The notes: generated by a model from the letters alone, not told the origin. 64,000 nt of DNA from AC-32 sp963746155 (GCA_963746155.1 CAVVAB010000012.1:1-64000); one strand, 5' to 3'; shown: positions 18,568-29,116, counted from the stretch's first letter. Numbers and translations are program-made.

Positions 18568-19848
18568 ATGTACTCAGTCGAGGACATCACGGGTTGGGAT
18601 CTCGGCTATCCCGACCTCTTCGCGATCAACTCCAACGATCAGGTGGCGGGCGCCCTCGCGATCCCAAACGGAGACTACGCCCTCTACCACGGGCTGATCG
18701 CACTCAATCCAGGTCAAGTGGAGGTCTTCTCTGGACCGGGGCCTGCCAACTTCACCCAGCTCAACGCGATCAACGACCTGGGTGTCGCGGTTGGTTACTG
18801 GCGCGAGAACGACCCGCCCTGGCGGCCGCACTCCTTCATGTACGCGAACGGGGAGATTGTCGAGCTCGATCCGTTGCTGGGCAGCTCGATCAGCATCGCT
18901 TCCGACATCAACGACGAGGGCGTGATCGTCGGCGGTGGGGACTTTGGCCCGCCGCCTGGCGACGAGCAGAGTCTCCACGCATTCGTCCACGACCCTTCTT
19001 CTCCCGAGCCTGCATCCGACCTCAACCTTCTGGCGGGGAAGGCCCACGGACACGCCGCGGCAGTAAACGAGTCGAACCAGGTCGTCGGATGGATGAACGA
19101 CGGAGGTCTGTCACAGCCGTTCCTCTACGACGCCGGTGCGATCAACTTCCTCGCCGACCAGGGATCGGTGGCCGATATCAACGAAAAGGGACATGTTGCC
19201 GGGACCCGCTCTGGCACGGGGCCGTTCTTCTGGAGCGAAGGGGTCTTCGTCGACATTCCCTGCGACGGCTACGCGAGGGCGATCAACAACGACGATCAGG
19301 TGGTCGGCTCGGCGGCGAATCCACAGCCGTCGAAGTTCTTGAACTTCCCGTTCTTCTACGATGCCGACCCGTCGTTGTCGCCGGTCCCCGGGCAGCCGGA
19401 ATCGCCAAGTGACTCCGTGCCCGTACCGTTTCCTCCGCAGGTCTTCGACCTGACCGACCGAGTTCAGCTCCCGCGGGGAGAGCAACTCATCCAGGCGTAC
19501 GACATCAACGACTCCGGCCACATCGCCGCCGCCGTGCTCGGCGACTACGCGGCAGACGGTGTCATCCTGATTCCGCCGCGCAAGCCGCACCTCGACTACT
19601 CCCGGGAGCTTGCGCAGATCGTGGCGATTCAGTTGTTCGGGAAAGGGCAGGACGGCGGCGGCCTTGCCCTCGTAGGAGGACACCCCGTCCCGATCGACCC
19701 GCTGGGGCCCCTGAGCCCGCGGCAGAAGGACCTGTTGCTCGAACACGTCCGCGAGCGGGTCGAGAGGTCCGTCGCAAACACGGCCGATCGTGCGAGGGTG
19801 CTGAGCGAAGTCGAGGCGCTGCTCGGTGGATTTGCGCCTCCGCACTGA
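18568..19848 (+). CDS. HAF-repeat protein without signal peptide
   Basis: A 426-residue repeat protein. At least six HAF-type repeats are visible as [IV]N-x3-x-[VI]-[VA]-G units: INDLGVAVGY, INDEGVIVGG, VNESNQVVGW, INEKGHVAGT, INNDDQVVGS and INDSGHIAAA. Such repeats predict a beta-propeller-like surface. The ATG at 18568 is chosen for its strong GAGGAGGTGG; with that start there is no signal peptide, which is odd because HAF proteins are usually exported. The C-terminal 90 residues (LSPRQKDLLLEHVRERVERS) are helical and charged. Function unknown. Confidence 0.75.
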   Translation: MYSVEDITGWDLGYPDLFAINSNDQVAGALAIPNGDYALYHGLIALNPGQVEVFSGPGPANFTQLNAINDLGVAVGYWRENDPPWRPHSFMYANGEIVELDPLLGSSISIASDINDEGVIVGGGDFGPPPGDEQSLHAFVHDPSSPEPASDLNLLAGKAHGHAAAVNESNQVVGWMNDGGLSQPFLYDAGAINFLADQGSVADINEKGHVAGTRSGTGPFFWSEGVFVDIPCDGYARAINNDDQVVGSAANPQPSKFLNFPFFYDADPSLSPVPGQPESPSDSVPVPFPPQVFDLTDRVQLPRGEQLIQAYDINDSGHIAAAVLGDYAADGVILIPPRKPHLDYSRELAQIVAIQLFGKGQDGGGLALVGGHPVPIDPLGPLSPRQKDLLLEHVRERVERSVANTADRARVLSEVEALLGGFAPPH

Positions 19849-19874
19849 CAGAGACTCTGTGGCCGAGACCTGGG

Positions 19875-21224
19875 TTACGCGATCGCGGTCAGGAGCTCCT
19901 CGAACACCTCGAGGTAGCGGTCGACTTCCTCGCCGGTGTGGGCGACCGAGACCGTCGGGCCGAGCCACCAGCCCGACTCCCAGACGCCCCGGTTCGCCAT
20001 GAAGACGCGGATGAGGTTGCGCAGGGCGGGGTCGTCGGCGGCCCGCGAGCCGGCGCCGTCGGTCGGCGGCTCGGGTGAAAAGAAGTAGCAGGCGTGGGCT
20101 CCGTACTGGACGACGCTCCACGGAAGGCCCGCCTTCACGAATGCGTCTCTCAGCCCGGCCGCCATCCGCTCGCCCAGCTCGGCGGTGCGCTCGAAGGCCT
20201 CTTCTGTCAGGACGTCGAGGAGCGCGGCGCGGCCGGCCGCCATCGAGAGCGGGTTCGCGAACAGCGTTCCCCCTGTTGCGACCTCGTCCACGACGACGCC
20301 GCTTGCGTCGCGCGCCTCTTCGGGCGGAGCGATCAGCGCGGCGATCTCCTCGCGCATCCCGTAGGTCGCGAGCGGGACTCCCGCTGCGATCGACTTGCCG
20401 AGCGTGAGGAAGTCGGGATCGAGCCCGAGGTCTCGGGTGAAGCCCGCGTAGGCGCACACGAGCGAGTGGGTCTCGTCGATCCCGAGGAGGGTCCCGGCCT
20501 CGCGGGTTGCCCGGCGCAGCCCGTCGTGGTAGCCGTCCGCGGGGAGGAGGAACCCCACGTTGGTCATGGCCGGCTCGGCCAGCACGAGTGCAACGTCCTT
20601 GGGCGCGAGGGCGGCCTCGAGAGCGGCGACGTCGTTAAAGGGGATCACGCGGGCCTGGCCGGCGATGCTCCGGGCGAGGCCGGCCATCTCGGGAACGACC
20701 AGGCCGTTCTCGGACACCACGAGCGTCGTGTCGACCTCGCCGTGGTACTTCCCGTCGAACACCAGGACGACCTCTCGCCCTGTCAGCTCACGCGCGAGGC
20801 GGATCACCTCCGTGTTGGCCTGCGACGCAGAGAGCGTGAACTGCCACTTCGGGAGCCCGTACCGGGCGGCGAGGTGCTCGGCGACCACGATCGCGTCCTC
20901 GCTGGGCATCAGGAACTGGTTTCCGAGGGCGATGCGAGCGGCCACCGCCTCGACGACGGGCGGAGGCGCGTGGCCACAGAACGCGCTCATGTCCGCGACG
21001 TACATGTCGAGGTAGGTGTGGCCGTCGACGTCGGTGAACGTGGCGCCCTCGCCGCGGTCGATCCAGACCGGCGGGTGGTCGTAGAGGTCGTCCATCCAGG
21101 CCATCGGGACGCCGCGCGGCATCGAGCGGCGCGCCTGCTCGGTGAGCTCGGCGGACCGCGGCCGCTCGGCGACGAAGCGCGCGTTCTCGGTCTCGGCGAG
21201 GGCCTGCACGGTGGCCGGGTCCAC
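19875..21224 (-). CDS. Class III PLP aminotransferase (glutamate-1-semialdehyde aminomutase-like)
   Basis: A 449-residue fold-type I PLP enzyme. The Schiff-base Lys is Lys277 in LTLGKSIAAGVPLA and the pyridine-nitrogen Asp is Asp250 in GIDETHSL. The overall pattern (DGHTYLDMYVADMSAFCGHA near the start, TGGTLFANPLSMAAG) is that of HemL-like aminotransferases, but true HemL is usually next to other heme genes, and here the neighbours are soxR and a Rieske protein. It is therefore more likely a secondary-metabolism or amino-acid aminotransferase; the substrate is unknown. The start is GTG. Confidence 0.85.
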   Translation of the reverse strand: MDPATVQALAETENARFVAERPRSAELTEQARRSMPRGVPMAWMDDLYDHPPVWIDRGEGATFTDVDGHTYLDMYVADMSAFCGHAPPPVVEAVAARIALGNQFLMPSEDAIVVAEHLAARYGLPKWQFTLSASQANTEVIRLARELTGREVVLVFDGKYHGEVDTTLVVSENGLVVPEMAGLARSIAGQARVIPFNDVAALEAALAPKDVALVLAEPAMTNVGFLLPADGYHDGLRRATREAGTLLGIDETHSLVCAYAGFTRDLGLDPDFLTLGKSIAAGVPLATYGMREEIAALIAPPEEARDASGVVVDEVATGGTLFANPLSMAAGRAALLDVLTEEAFERTAELGERMAAGLRDAFVKAGLPWSVVQYGAHACYFFSPEPPTDGAGSRAADDPALRNLIRVFMANRGVWESGWWLGPTVSVAHTGEEVDRYLEVFEELLTAIA

Positions 21225-21239
21225 AGCCGGGCGAGTATC

Positions 21240-21683
21240 TCAGGGCTGGTCTTCGAGCAGGAAGTGCGGCCCTGGGCCCTGCTCGGCCGCCTCGTCATCG
21301 GGGTTCAGCAGCTCGCACTTGTCGATCGAGAGGCAGCCGCAGCCGATGCAGGTCGTCAGGCGGTCCCTCAGCGCTTCGAGCGTGGCGATGCGCTCGTCCA
21401 GGTCGGCGCGCCAGCGGTTCGAGAGTCGCTCCCAGTCGCGGCGGCTCGGGATGCGGTTGGCGGGGAGCCTCGCGAGGGCGGCGTTGACGTCGGCGAGCGG
21501 GATGCCCGCGGCGCGGCCGGCCTGGATGAACGCGATCCGCCTGAGGACGGCTCGCTCGTACCGGCGCTGGTTGCCGTCCGTGCGCGTCGAGGCGATCAGG
21601 CCCTCGCGCTCGTAGAAGCGGAGCGCCGAGGGGGCGACTCCGCTGCGCGTCGAGACCTCGCCGATCGAAAGCTCCGCAGGCAC
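21240..21683 (-). CDS. soxR: SoxR-like MerR-family redox sensor
   Basis: A 147-residue MerR-type regulator: winged helix (LSIGEVSTRSGVAPSALRFY), a dimerisation helix and the [2Fe-2S] ligands Cys112, Cys115, Cys117 and Cys123 in the CX2CXCX5C spacing unique to SoxR. When its cluster is oxidised by redox-active compounds, SoxR untwists a promoter with an over-long spacer. Exactly such a promoter lies in the 37-bp gap to the divergent Rieske gene. The start is GTG 21683. In actinobacteria SoxR typically answers redox-cycling metabolites rather than superoxide. Confidence 0.92.
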   Translation of the reverse strand: MPAELSIGEVSTRSGVAPSALRFYEREGLIASTRTDGNQRRYERAVLRRIAFIQAGRAAGIPLADVNAALARLPANRIPSRRDWERLSNRWRADLDERIATLEALRDRLTTCIGCGCLSIDKCELLNPDDEAAEQGPGPHFLLEDQP

Positions 21684-21714
21684 TTGACTTAAACCATAGT
21701 TGAGGTTCTAGGCT
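21684..21714 (+). promoter_or_regulatory. SoxR-dependent promoter with 19-bp spacer
   Basis: -35 TTGACT (21684-21689), a 19-bp spacer and -10 TAGGCT (21709-21714). The spacer holds an imperfect 20-bp palindrome (21687-21706) whose right half AGTTGAGGT is the complement of the SoxR half-site ACCTCAACT. The predicted start point, 7 bases past the -10, coincides with the GTG of the Rieske gene at 21721, so the mRNA is probably leaderless. Confidence 0.75.
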
Positions 21715-21720
21715 GGTGTC

Positions 21721-23472
21721 GTGACCGTTGTCGAGACAGGGCTGAAGCGGCGCGCCGCCTCGCTCGAGGAGGTGCGGGAGGCCGGGCGCCTCGTCGTCGC
21801 GCTCGACGGGCACACGATTTGCCTGCTCGCCGAGAACGGCGACGTGTTCGCCGTCGACAACCGCTGCCCGCACATGGGCTTTCCACTGCACCGCGGCTCG
21901 GTCGCGGACGGGATCCTCACCTGCCACTGGCATCACGCGCGCTTCGACCTCTGCACGGGCGGCACCTTCGATCAGTGGGCCGACGAGCTGCGTCGCTTCC
22001 CGGTCGAGGTCGACGGCGACGACGTCTACGTCGACCTGACTCCGCCGCGCGACCGGGTCGCGCACCAGCGGACGCGGCTGCAGGTCGGGCTCGAGCGCGA
22101 CATCTCGCTCGTGATCGCGAAGGCGGCGATCGTGCTCGTCGACGCCGATCCGACGGGGGCCGACGCGTTCCGCGCCGGGCTCGAGTTCGGCGTGCGCCGG
22201 CGCGGGGGCGGCTGGTCGCGCGGGCTGACGACGCTCTCCTGCCTGATGAACCTCGTGCCCCGTCTCGAGGGTGAAGAGCGGGCCGCGGCCCTCTACCACG
22301 GGCTCGCCGACGTCGCTGCCGACTCGGCCGTAGAGGCGCCGCGCTTCCCGCTCGAGCCGCTGCCCGGCGACGCCGATCCCGCGCGGCTCGGCCGCTGGTT
22401 CCGCGGGTTCGTCGAGGTGCGAGACGCCGAGGGCGCCGAGCGGGCGCTCGTCTCGGCCGTGCGTGCGGGCGCGTCGCAGGAGGAGCTGGCCGACATCCTC
22501 TTCGGCGCGGCAACCGACCACCGCTACCTCGACGGCGGCCACACGCTCGACTTCGTCAACAAGGCCCTGGAGGCGCTCGACGTCGCGGGCTGGGAGCGGG
22601 CCGAGGACGTGCTCGCGGCGCTGCCGGCACAGCTGGCGTTCGCCGAGCGGATGGAGGAGGCCAACGCCTGGCGCAACCCGGTCGACCTCGTGGCGCTGCT
22701 CGAGGCCGCGTTCGAGGAGCTGCCGGAAGCGCTGGCCGCGCCGCGCTCCGAGTGGAGCGGGCGGCACGAGCTCGTCGAGGTCGTCCTCACCGGCGAGCCT
22801 GCGGAGATCCTCGAGGCGCTGCTCGCGGCGCTGCGGGAGGGCGCGCCGGTCGTCGAGCTCGCCTCGGCCGTCTCGTTTGCGGCGGCCACGCGGATCGCGC
22901 GCTTCCCCGTCACCAACGAGTTCGGCGACTGGGACACCGCGCTGCACACGTTCACGTTCGCGAACGCCGTCGAGCAGGGCCTGCGCCGCTCGCCGTCACC
23001 GGACCTCGTGCGCGGGATCCTCGACGCGGCGATGAGCGTCCACCTCGACCGCTTCCTGAACGTCCCCGCGACCCGGCTGCCCCGGCCCGAGGAGGGCGCC
23101 GACCCGGACGCGCTGCTCGCGGAGCTGCCCGCGCTGCTCGACGCGCAGCAGCAGGTGGACGAGGCCGCGCAGCTCGTCGCGTCCTATCTCGGCGCGGGCG
23201 GCGACGCGGACCGCCTCGTCGCCGCGCTCGGCGCGTGCCTCCTGCGCGAGGACCGGAACTTCCACACGACCCAGTGCGTCGAGGCCACGGCCCGCCAGCA
23301 CGAGCTCCTGCGCGGCACCGACGACGCCTCGCTGCCCCTGATCGCAGCTGCGCGCTACCTCGCCGCGCACGCCCCCACTGCGCGGTCACAGCGCCAGACG
23401 TTCGAGATCGCACAGCGGCTTCACCGAGGCGAACGGATCTACGAGGACGAAGACCTCCCGCCCGCGGCCTGA
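21721..23472 (+). CDS. Rieske [2Fe-2S] protein with a long uncharacterised C-terminal domain
   Basis: A 583-residue protein whose first 110 residues are a Rieske domain with cluster ligands Cys49, His51, Cys68 and His71 (CPHMG and CHWHHARFD). The remaining 470 residues are alanine-rich, helical and contain TDHRYLDGGHTLDF and HTFTFANAVEQG, with several conserved-looking His that could bind metal; I do not recognise a named family. A cytoplasmic redox protein or oxygenase is plausible. Its promoter carries a SoxR box, so it is probably induced by redox-active compounds. Translation probably starts on a leaderless GTG. Confidence 0.82.
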   Translation: MTVVETGLKRRAASLEEVREAGRLVVALDGHTICLLAENGDVFAVDNRCPHMGFPLHRGSVADGILTCHWHHARFDLCTGGTFDQWADELRRFPVEVDGDDVYVDLTPPRDRVAHQRTRLQVGLERDISLVIAKAAIVLVDADPTGADAFRAGLEFGVRRRGGGWSRGLTTLSCLMNLVPRLEGEERAAALYHGLADVAADSAVEAPRFPLEPLPGDADPARLGRWFRGFVEVRDAEGAERALVSAVRAGASQEELADILFGAATDHRYLDGGHTLDFVNKALEALDVAGWERAEDVLAALPAQLAFAERMEEANAWRNPVDLVALLEAAFEELPEALAAPRSEWSGRHELVEVVLTGEPAEILEALLAALREGAPVVELASAVSFAAATRIARFPVTNEFGDWDTALHTFTFANAVEQGLRRSPSPDLVRGILDAAMSVHLDRFLNVPATRLPRPEEGADPDALLAELPALLDAQQQVDEAAQLVASYLGAGGDADRLVAALGACLLREDRNFHTTQCVEATARQHELLRGTDDASLPLIAAARYLAAHAPTARSQRQTFEIAQRLHRGERIYEDEDLPPAA

Positions 23473-23490
23473 TCCGCGGATGATTACGGG

Positions 23491-25946
23491 GTGCGCGAGC
23501 TCCCCGGTGGCACCGTCACCTTCCTCTTCACCGACATCGAGGGGTCGACGCAGCTCCTGCACGAGCTGGGCGACGGCTACGCGGACGCGCTTGTCGCCCA
23601 CCGGCGGGCGCTGCGAGCGGCCTTCGAAGCGAACGCCGGAGTCGAGGTCGACACGCAGGGCGACGCGTTCTTCGTCGCCTTTGCCCGCGCCTCGGATGCG
23701 CTGGCCGCGGCGCGCGATGGGCAGGACGCGCTCGCCGGCGGGCCGGTCCGGGTCCGCATGGGCGTCCACACGGGTGAGCCGATCGTCACCGACGAGGGCT
23801 ACGTGGGCATCGACGTGCACCGCGCGGCGCGCATCGCGGCCGTCGGTCACGGCGGCCAGGTCCTCGTCTCGCACGCGACGCGTGAGCTCGCCGGCGCGGA
23901 CGGCCTGCACGACCTCGGCGAGCACCGGCTGAAAGACCTCACGGCGCCCGAGCGGATCTACCAGCTCGGCGAAGGCGAGTTCCCGCCGCTCAAGTCGCTC
24001 AACCAGTCGAACCTGCCCGCGCAGCCGACGCCCTTCGTCGGCCGCGAGAAGGAGCTCGGCGAGGTGCTCGGCCTGCTGGGAGACCCCGCGATCCGCCTGC
24101 TGACGCTGACGGGGGCGGGCGGCTCCGGCAAGACACGGCTCGCGGTGCAGGCGGCCGCCGAGGTCGTGGACGACTACGAGCACGGCGTGTGGTGGGTGCC
24201 GCTCCAGGCCGTGCACGAGCCGGAGCGCGTCGGGGCGGCGATCGCGTCGGCAATCGGCGCGCGCGCAGAGCTCGCGGCCCACCTGGGCGACAGGCGCGTG
24301 CTGCTCGTGCTCGACAACTTCGAGCAGGTCGCCGAGGCCGCGCCCGAGCTCGGCGAGCTGCTCGCGTCGTGCTCGAATCTGCGACTGATCGTGACGAGCC
24401 GCGAGATCCTGCGGCTGACCGCCGAGCGGGAGTACGCGGTGCCGCCGCTCGTCGAGCAGGAGTCGGTCGGCTTCTTCCTCGCCCGTGCCCGCGCGGTGAG
24501 CGCCGGCTTCCAGCCGGACGAGCACGTGCTGCCGATCTGCCGCCGGCTCGACCACCTTCCGCTCGCGCTCGAGCTTGCGGCCGCTCGCGTGAAGGCGCTC
24601 TCGACGAAGCAGATCCTTGACCGCCTGGAGCGAGCTCTGCCGCTTCTGACCGGCGGTGCGCGGGACGTGCCCGAGCGGCAGCGCACGCTCCGCGGGGCGA
24701 TCGCCTGGAGCTACGAGCTGCTGTCGCCCGAGGAACAGGATGCGTTTCGGCGGCTCGGCATCTTCGCCGGCGGCTTTACGCTCGACGCCGCGGAGCAGGT
24801 TGCGGACGCGGACCTGGACGCCCTCCAGTCGTTGGTCGAGAAGAGCCTGGTGCGCTTCGGCGGCGAGCGCTACTCGCTGCTCGAGACGATCCGCGAGTTC
24901 GCGGTCGAGCAGCTGAACGAGACCGGCGGCTGGGAGGACGCGCGGCGCCGCCACTTCGACTTCTTCTTTGCGCTTGGCAGGGGAGGCGGACATGTCGGCC
25001 GAAGGTCGGATACGGGTACCGGCCGGAGCTCCTGCTGCCCGAGGAAGAGAACCTGCGGGCTGCCATCGAGGGCGCGGTTGCGGCGGGCGACCTCGTTCCC
25101 GCGACCGAGCTGATGGTGCTGCTCGAGAACTTCTGGGTCGCGATCGGTCCGCTCGAAGGCGCCAGCCGCTTCGAGGAGCTCCTGGCGCGGAAGGAGAAGT
25201 TGCCGGAGAAGCTCCGCGCGCGGGCGCTTCGCTGCTATGCCGGCTCCCTCTTAATCGGCGGCGAGTACGAGCGCTCACACCGCGCCAACGAGGAGAGCCT
25301 CGCGCTCTTCCGGGCGATCGGCGACGACGAGGGCGTTGCCATCCTCCTCCACCGGCTCGGGATGAGCACGTTGGCGCTCGGCGACACCGAGGAGGCGCGC
25401 CGGATTCTGAACGAGAGCGTGCAGGCCTTCCATCGCGCCGGGTCCGAGCGCGGAGAGGCCGAGACCACAGGAGGGCTCGGCTACGTGGCGCGCGAGGAGG
25501 GCGACTACGAGACGGCGATCGAGCTCTTCACGCGAGCCGCGGAGCTCGCGGAGGTAGCTCGATTCGCGTGGTGGCGCGTGGCAATGCTCTCGGGGCTCGC
25601 GGAATGCCTGCTCGAGCTCGGTCGGGGCGACCAGGCGGAACCCGTGGTGCGCGAGCATCTGACGCTGGCCCGGGAGATCGGCGATCGGCAGTGGTCGCTC
25701 CTCGGGCTCGTGCTCTTCGCCTGGCTCGCCGCGAGCCGCGGTGACGAGTCCAGGGCCGGATTGTTGTGGGGCGGGGTCGAGGCCGAGGAGCGCCGCGCGC
25801 CGGTGGGGCAGTGGGAGCTCGAGCGCGACAACTACGTCGGGAAGGTAGTCGGCGCGGGCGGGGAGGAGCTCGAGCGGGCGAGAGAGCGCGGCCGCACTCT
25901 CTCGTTCGAGGCTGCGATGGACGAGGCGCTCGCCCTGCCTTCGTGA
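23491..25946 (+). CDS. Class III cyclase fused to an NB-ARC-like ATPase and TPR domain (two frame breaks)
   Basis: A large signalling protein. Residues 1-165 are a class III cyclase domain with metal-binding Asp15 (FTDIEGST) and Asp58 (DTQGDAFF), and the HRAARI segment. An ATPase domain follows, with P-loop GAGGSGKTR (208-216) and LLVLDNFE. The C-terminal part is a TPR-type helical repeat. The frame breaks twice, near 24979 (an extra G; expected FALAGEADMSAEGR) and near 25008 (an extra A; expected RYGYRPELLLPEEE), after which the frame runs to 25946. The intact protein would have about 818 residues. It probably makes cAMP or cGMP in response to a signal sensed by the TPR domain. Confidence 0.82.
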
Positions 25947-25979
25947 CATAGACCGATCCCTGTAGGAAGATTGGGCGGG

Positions 25980-28900
25980 GTGCACGACCTTCCGACCGGC
26001 ACGGTCACCTTCCTCTTCACGGACATCGAGGGCTCGACTGCGCTGCTCAAGCAGCTGGGGCGCGACCGCTACGACGAGGTCCTCGCCGAGCACGGGCGCC
26101 TGCTGCAGGCGGCGATCGCCGCGCACGAGGGGCGGGTCGTCGACACGCAGGGCGACTCCTTCTTCGCCGCCTTCCGCACCGCGGCCGACGCCGTCGCCGC
26201 GGCGGTCGACGCCCAGCGCGACCTCGCGGCCACCAGTGGCCTGCGGGATGCGGAGGTCAAGGTGCGCATGGGCCTGCACACGGGCGAGCCGAAGGTCGGC
26301 GAGGAGCGCTACGTCGGTATCGGCGTCCATCGCGCCGCGCGGATCGGCGCCGCGGGCCACGGCGGCCAGGTGCTGCTCTCCTCGACGACGAAGGAGCTGG
26401 CCGAGGAGGAGCTTCCGCCCGGAGTGACGATCCGCGATCTGGGCGAGCGCCGCCTGAAGGACATCGACCAGCCCCAGCGCATCTACCAGCTCGACGTCGA
26501 GGGTCTGCAGAGCGACTTCGCGCAGCTGAAGACGCTCGACGTCGAGCTGCGCCGCAAGCGGCGGCGGATGTATGCGGGCTCGGCCCTGATCGGCGTCGTC
26601 GCGGCCGCGATCGCGATCCCGGTCTTCGCCTTCGGCCAGGGAGGCGGCGGGCGGGGGCAGACGGTGGCGGGAAACGCGGTCGCGGAGATCGACCCGGGCT
26701 CGAACACGGTCGTCGGCCAGGTGCAGAACGTCGGCGCGCGTCCCGCTTCGATCGCCTCCGGCTCGGGCTCGCTCTGGGTGGCCAACCTCGACGACCAGAC
26801 GGTTGCGCGCGTCGACCCGACCACGCGCTCGGTCACACGCGACGTTCGCGGTCGACGACACGCCCACCGGCCTGGCGACCTCGAGGGGCGCCGTGTGGGT
26901 CGTGGGCTCGACTCCGTGAAAGCCCGCCGTGACCGTCAGGCAGATCGACCCACAGTTCAACTCGGTCTCGGGCCCGACCCCGATCGGCAACGTCGAACCG
27001 GAGGCGTCGGCACGGTTGCGACCAGAGAGCGCAGGAGTCTGGGTCGCCCCGTCCTCGGGCCTGTCTCGCCCGCCTGAACCCGAGACACGGGAGCTGTGGT
27101 GCAGGAGGTCGACCCGAACGGCGGGCCGACGGGGGTCGCCGTCGGCCCTGATGCGGTTTGGATCACAGACAGCTTGGCGAACACGGTGACCCGCGTGGAC
27201 CCGACGAATCTGCTCACCCCGATCGCCGTGGGCCACGGCCCGAGCGGCATCGCCGTCGGGGCCGGGGCAGTCTGGGTCGCCGACACGCTCGACGACTCGG
27301 TCGTTCGCATCGATCCCGGGACGCGGTCTGCCGACGAACACCGTGCGGGTTGGAGGAGGCCCGGTCGGCATCGCCGTCGGCGGGGGGTCGGTCTGGGTCG
27401 CGAACAGTCGCGACGGGACCGTCACCCGCATCGATGCGGCCACGGCGAAAGCCTCTCGAGACGATCCACGTCGGCGGCAGCCCTCAGGGCGTGGCGGTCG
27501 CGAACGGGCGCGTGTGGGTGACGGTGCAGAGCGCGGTCCACGAGCTTCGCGGAGCCGGCACCGCGGGCGGGACGTGCGCGCGTCACGGCTCAGGACGACG
27601 TGGACTCCATGGACCCGCGCTGGCCTATAGCCCGCTCGCGTGGCAATTGCTCTACCCCACGTGCGCGAAGCTGCTCAACTACCCCGACAAGGCCGGCGCC
27701 GGCGGGATCGCAGCTCGTTCCCGAGGTCGCTCAGTCGCTGCCCGAACGCTCGCGCCGACGGGAAGACGCTACACGTTCACGGTCCGCAAGGGCTTCCGCT
27801 TCTCGCCGCCCTCGAACGAGCCGGTGACGGCCCAGACGTTCAAGTACACGATCGAGCGCAGCCTCAGCCCGAGGATGAAGGTCCGGCTCTCAGCAACGGC
27901 TACCTCAATGACGTCGCGGGCGCCAAGGCCTACGTGGCAGGCATGGCGCCGCACATCTCGGGCATCGTGGCGAGCGGAAACAGGCTCACGGTCCGGCTCG
28001 TGGCGCCGGCCCCGGACTTCGCCGACTCTCATCGCTCTGCCGTTCTTCTGCGCGGTGCCGATCGGCACGCCCCTCGACCCGAAGGGGCTCAGGGTCGTCC
28101 CCGGCGCGGGCCCGTACTACGTCGCGTCCTACACGCCCGGGCAGGGAGTCGTGCTGAAGCGGAACCCGAACTACCACGGCAGCCGCCCTCATCGACTCGG
28201 CCGGATCGAACTCGCGGTCGGCCTCTCGAAGGAGAAGGCGCGTCCGGGAGATCGAGGCCGGAAAGGCGGACTATCGCCAGCGGACGCGTTCCGGCGTAGC
28301 CGGCTCTGGCTTCCGGGCTCGAGGCGCGGTACGGGCCTGGGAGCGAGGCCGCGAAGAAGGGCCGGCAGCGGTACTTCCTCCACACTCAGCCGGCAGCTCG
28401 ACTTCTATGGTCCTCAACACGCATCGACGCATCTTCCGCGACGTCGCGCCTGCGCCGCGCGGTCAACTACGCCATCGACCGCCGCGCGCTGGCCCGCCTC
28501 GGCGACTTCTACGTCCGGCGGGCCCGAGCACCCGACCGACCAATACCTGCCGCCCGGGATGCCCGGGCTTCGCCGACGACCGCATCTATCCGCTTCACGC
28601 CGGATCTCGCCAAGGCGAGGCGGCTGGCCGGCAGGAAGCGGCGCAACGCCGTCCTCTACACCTGCAACGTCTCCCCGTGTGACCGAGGAGGCGCAGATCA
28701 TCAAGGCGAATCTTGCCGCGATCGGCATCGACGCGCAGGTGAAGACCTTCCCCTTCGGGGCCATGTTCCATCGGCTGGCGAGGAAGGGCGAGCCCTTCGA
28801 CATTGCACCGGTCGGCTGGATGCGGACTACCCCGATCCCTCCCAGTTCCTCAACTTCCTGCTCCTGAGCGGCATTTTCCGCCGCTCGACGACCCGGCCTA

Positions 28901-29116
28901 CAAGCGCAAGCTCGCCGCTGCCGCGCGACTGTCAGGGCCGCGCCGCTACCTCGCCTACAGCAGGCTCGACGCCGATCTCGCCCGCACCGCTGCTCCGTGG
29001 GTTGCGATCGGCAGCGTCTGAGCCGGGACTTCTTCTCCGCGCGGATGGGCTGCCAGGTTTTCCAGCCGACGTACGGCTTCATGGACCTCGCGACTCTCTG
29101 TGTCCCCCGGCGCTAG
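25980..29116 (+). pseudogene. Cyclase / membrane segment / beta-propeller / peptide-binding fusion, broken by many indels
   Basis: The GTG at 25980 (AGGAAGA upstream) opens a class III cyclase domain (FTDIEGST, DTQGDSFF). After KRRRMYAGSALIGVVAA comes one membrane helix (about 26575-26640), then YVTN-type propeller blades (SGSLWVANLDDQTVARVD, DAVWITDSLANTVTRVD, GSVWVANSRDGTVTRID), then a family 5 solute-binding domain seen in hopping frames: AYSPLAWQLLYPTCAKLL, PLDPKGLRVVPGAGPYYVAS, then a C-terminal TYGFMDLATLCVPRR with a stop at 29114-29116. At least eight frame changes lie between 26846 and 29050. The first is an extra G at 26846. Decay or uncorrected reads could each explain this. The N-terminal frame alone runs to 27077. 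Confidence 0.75.
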
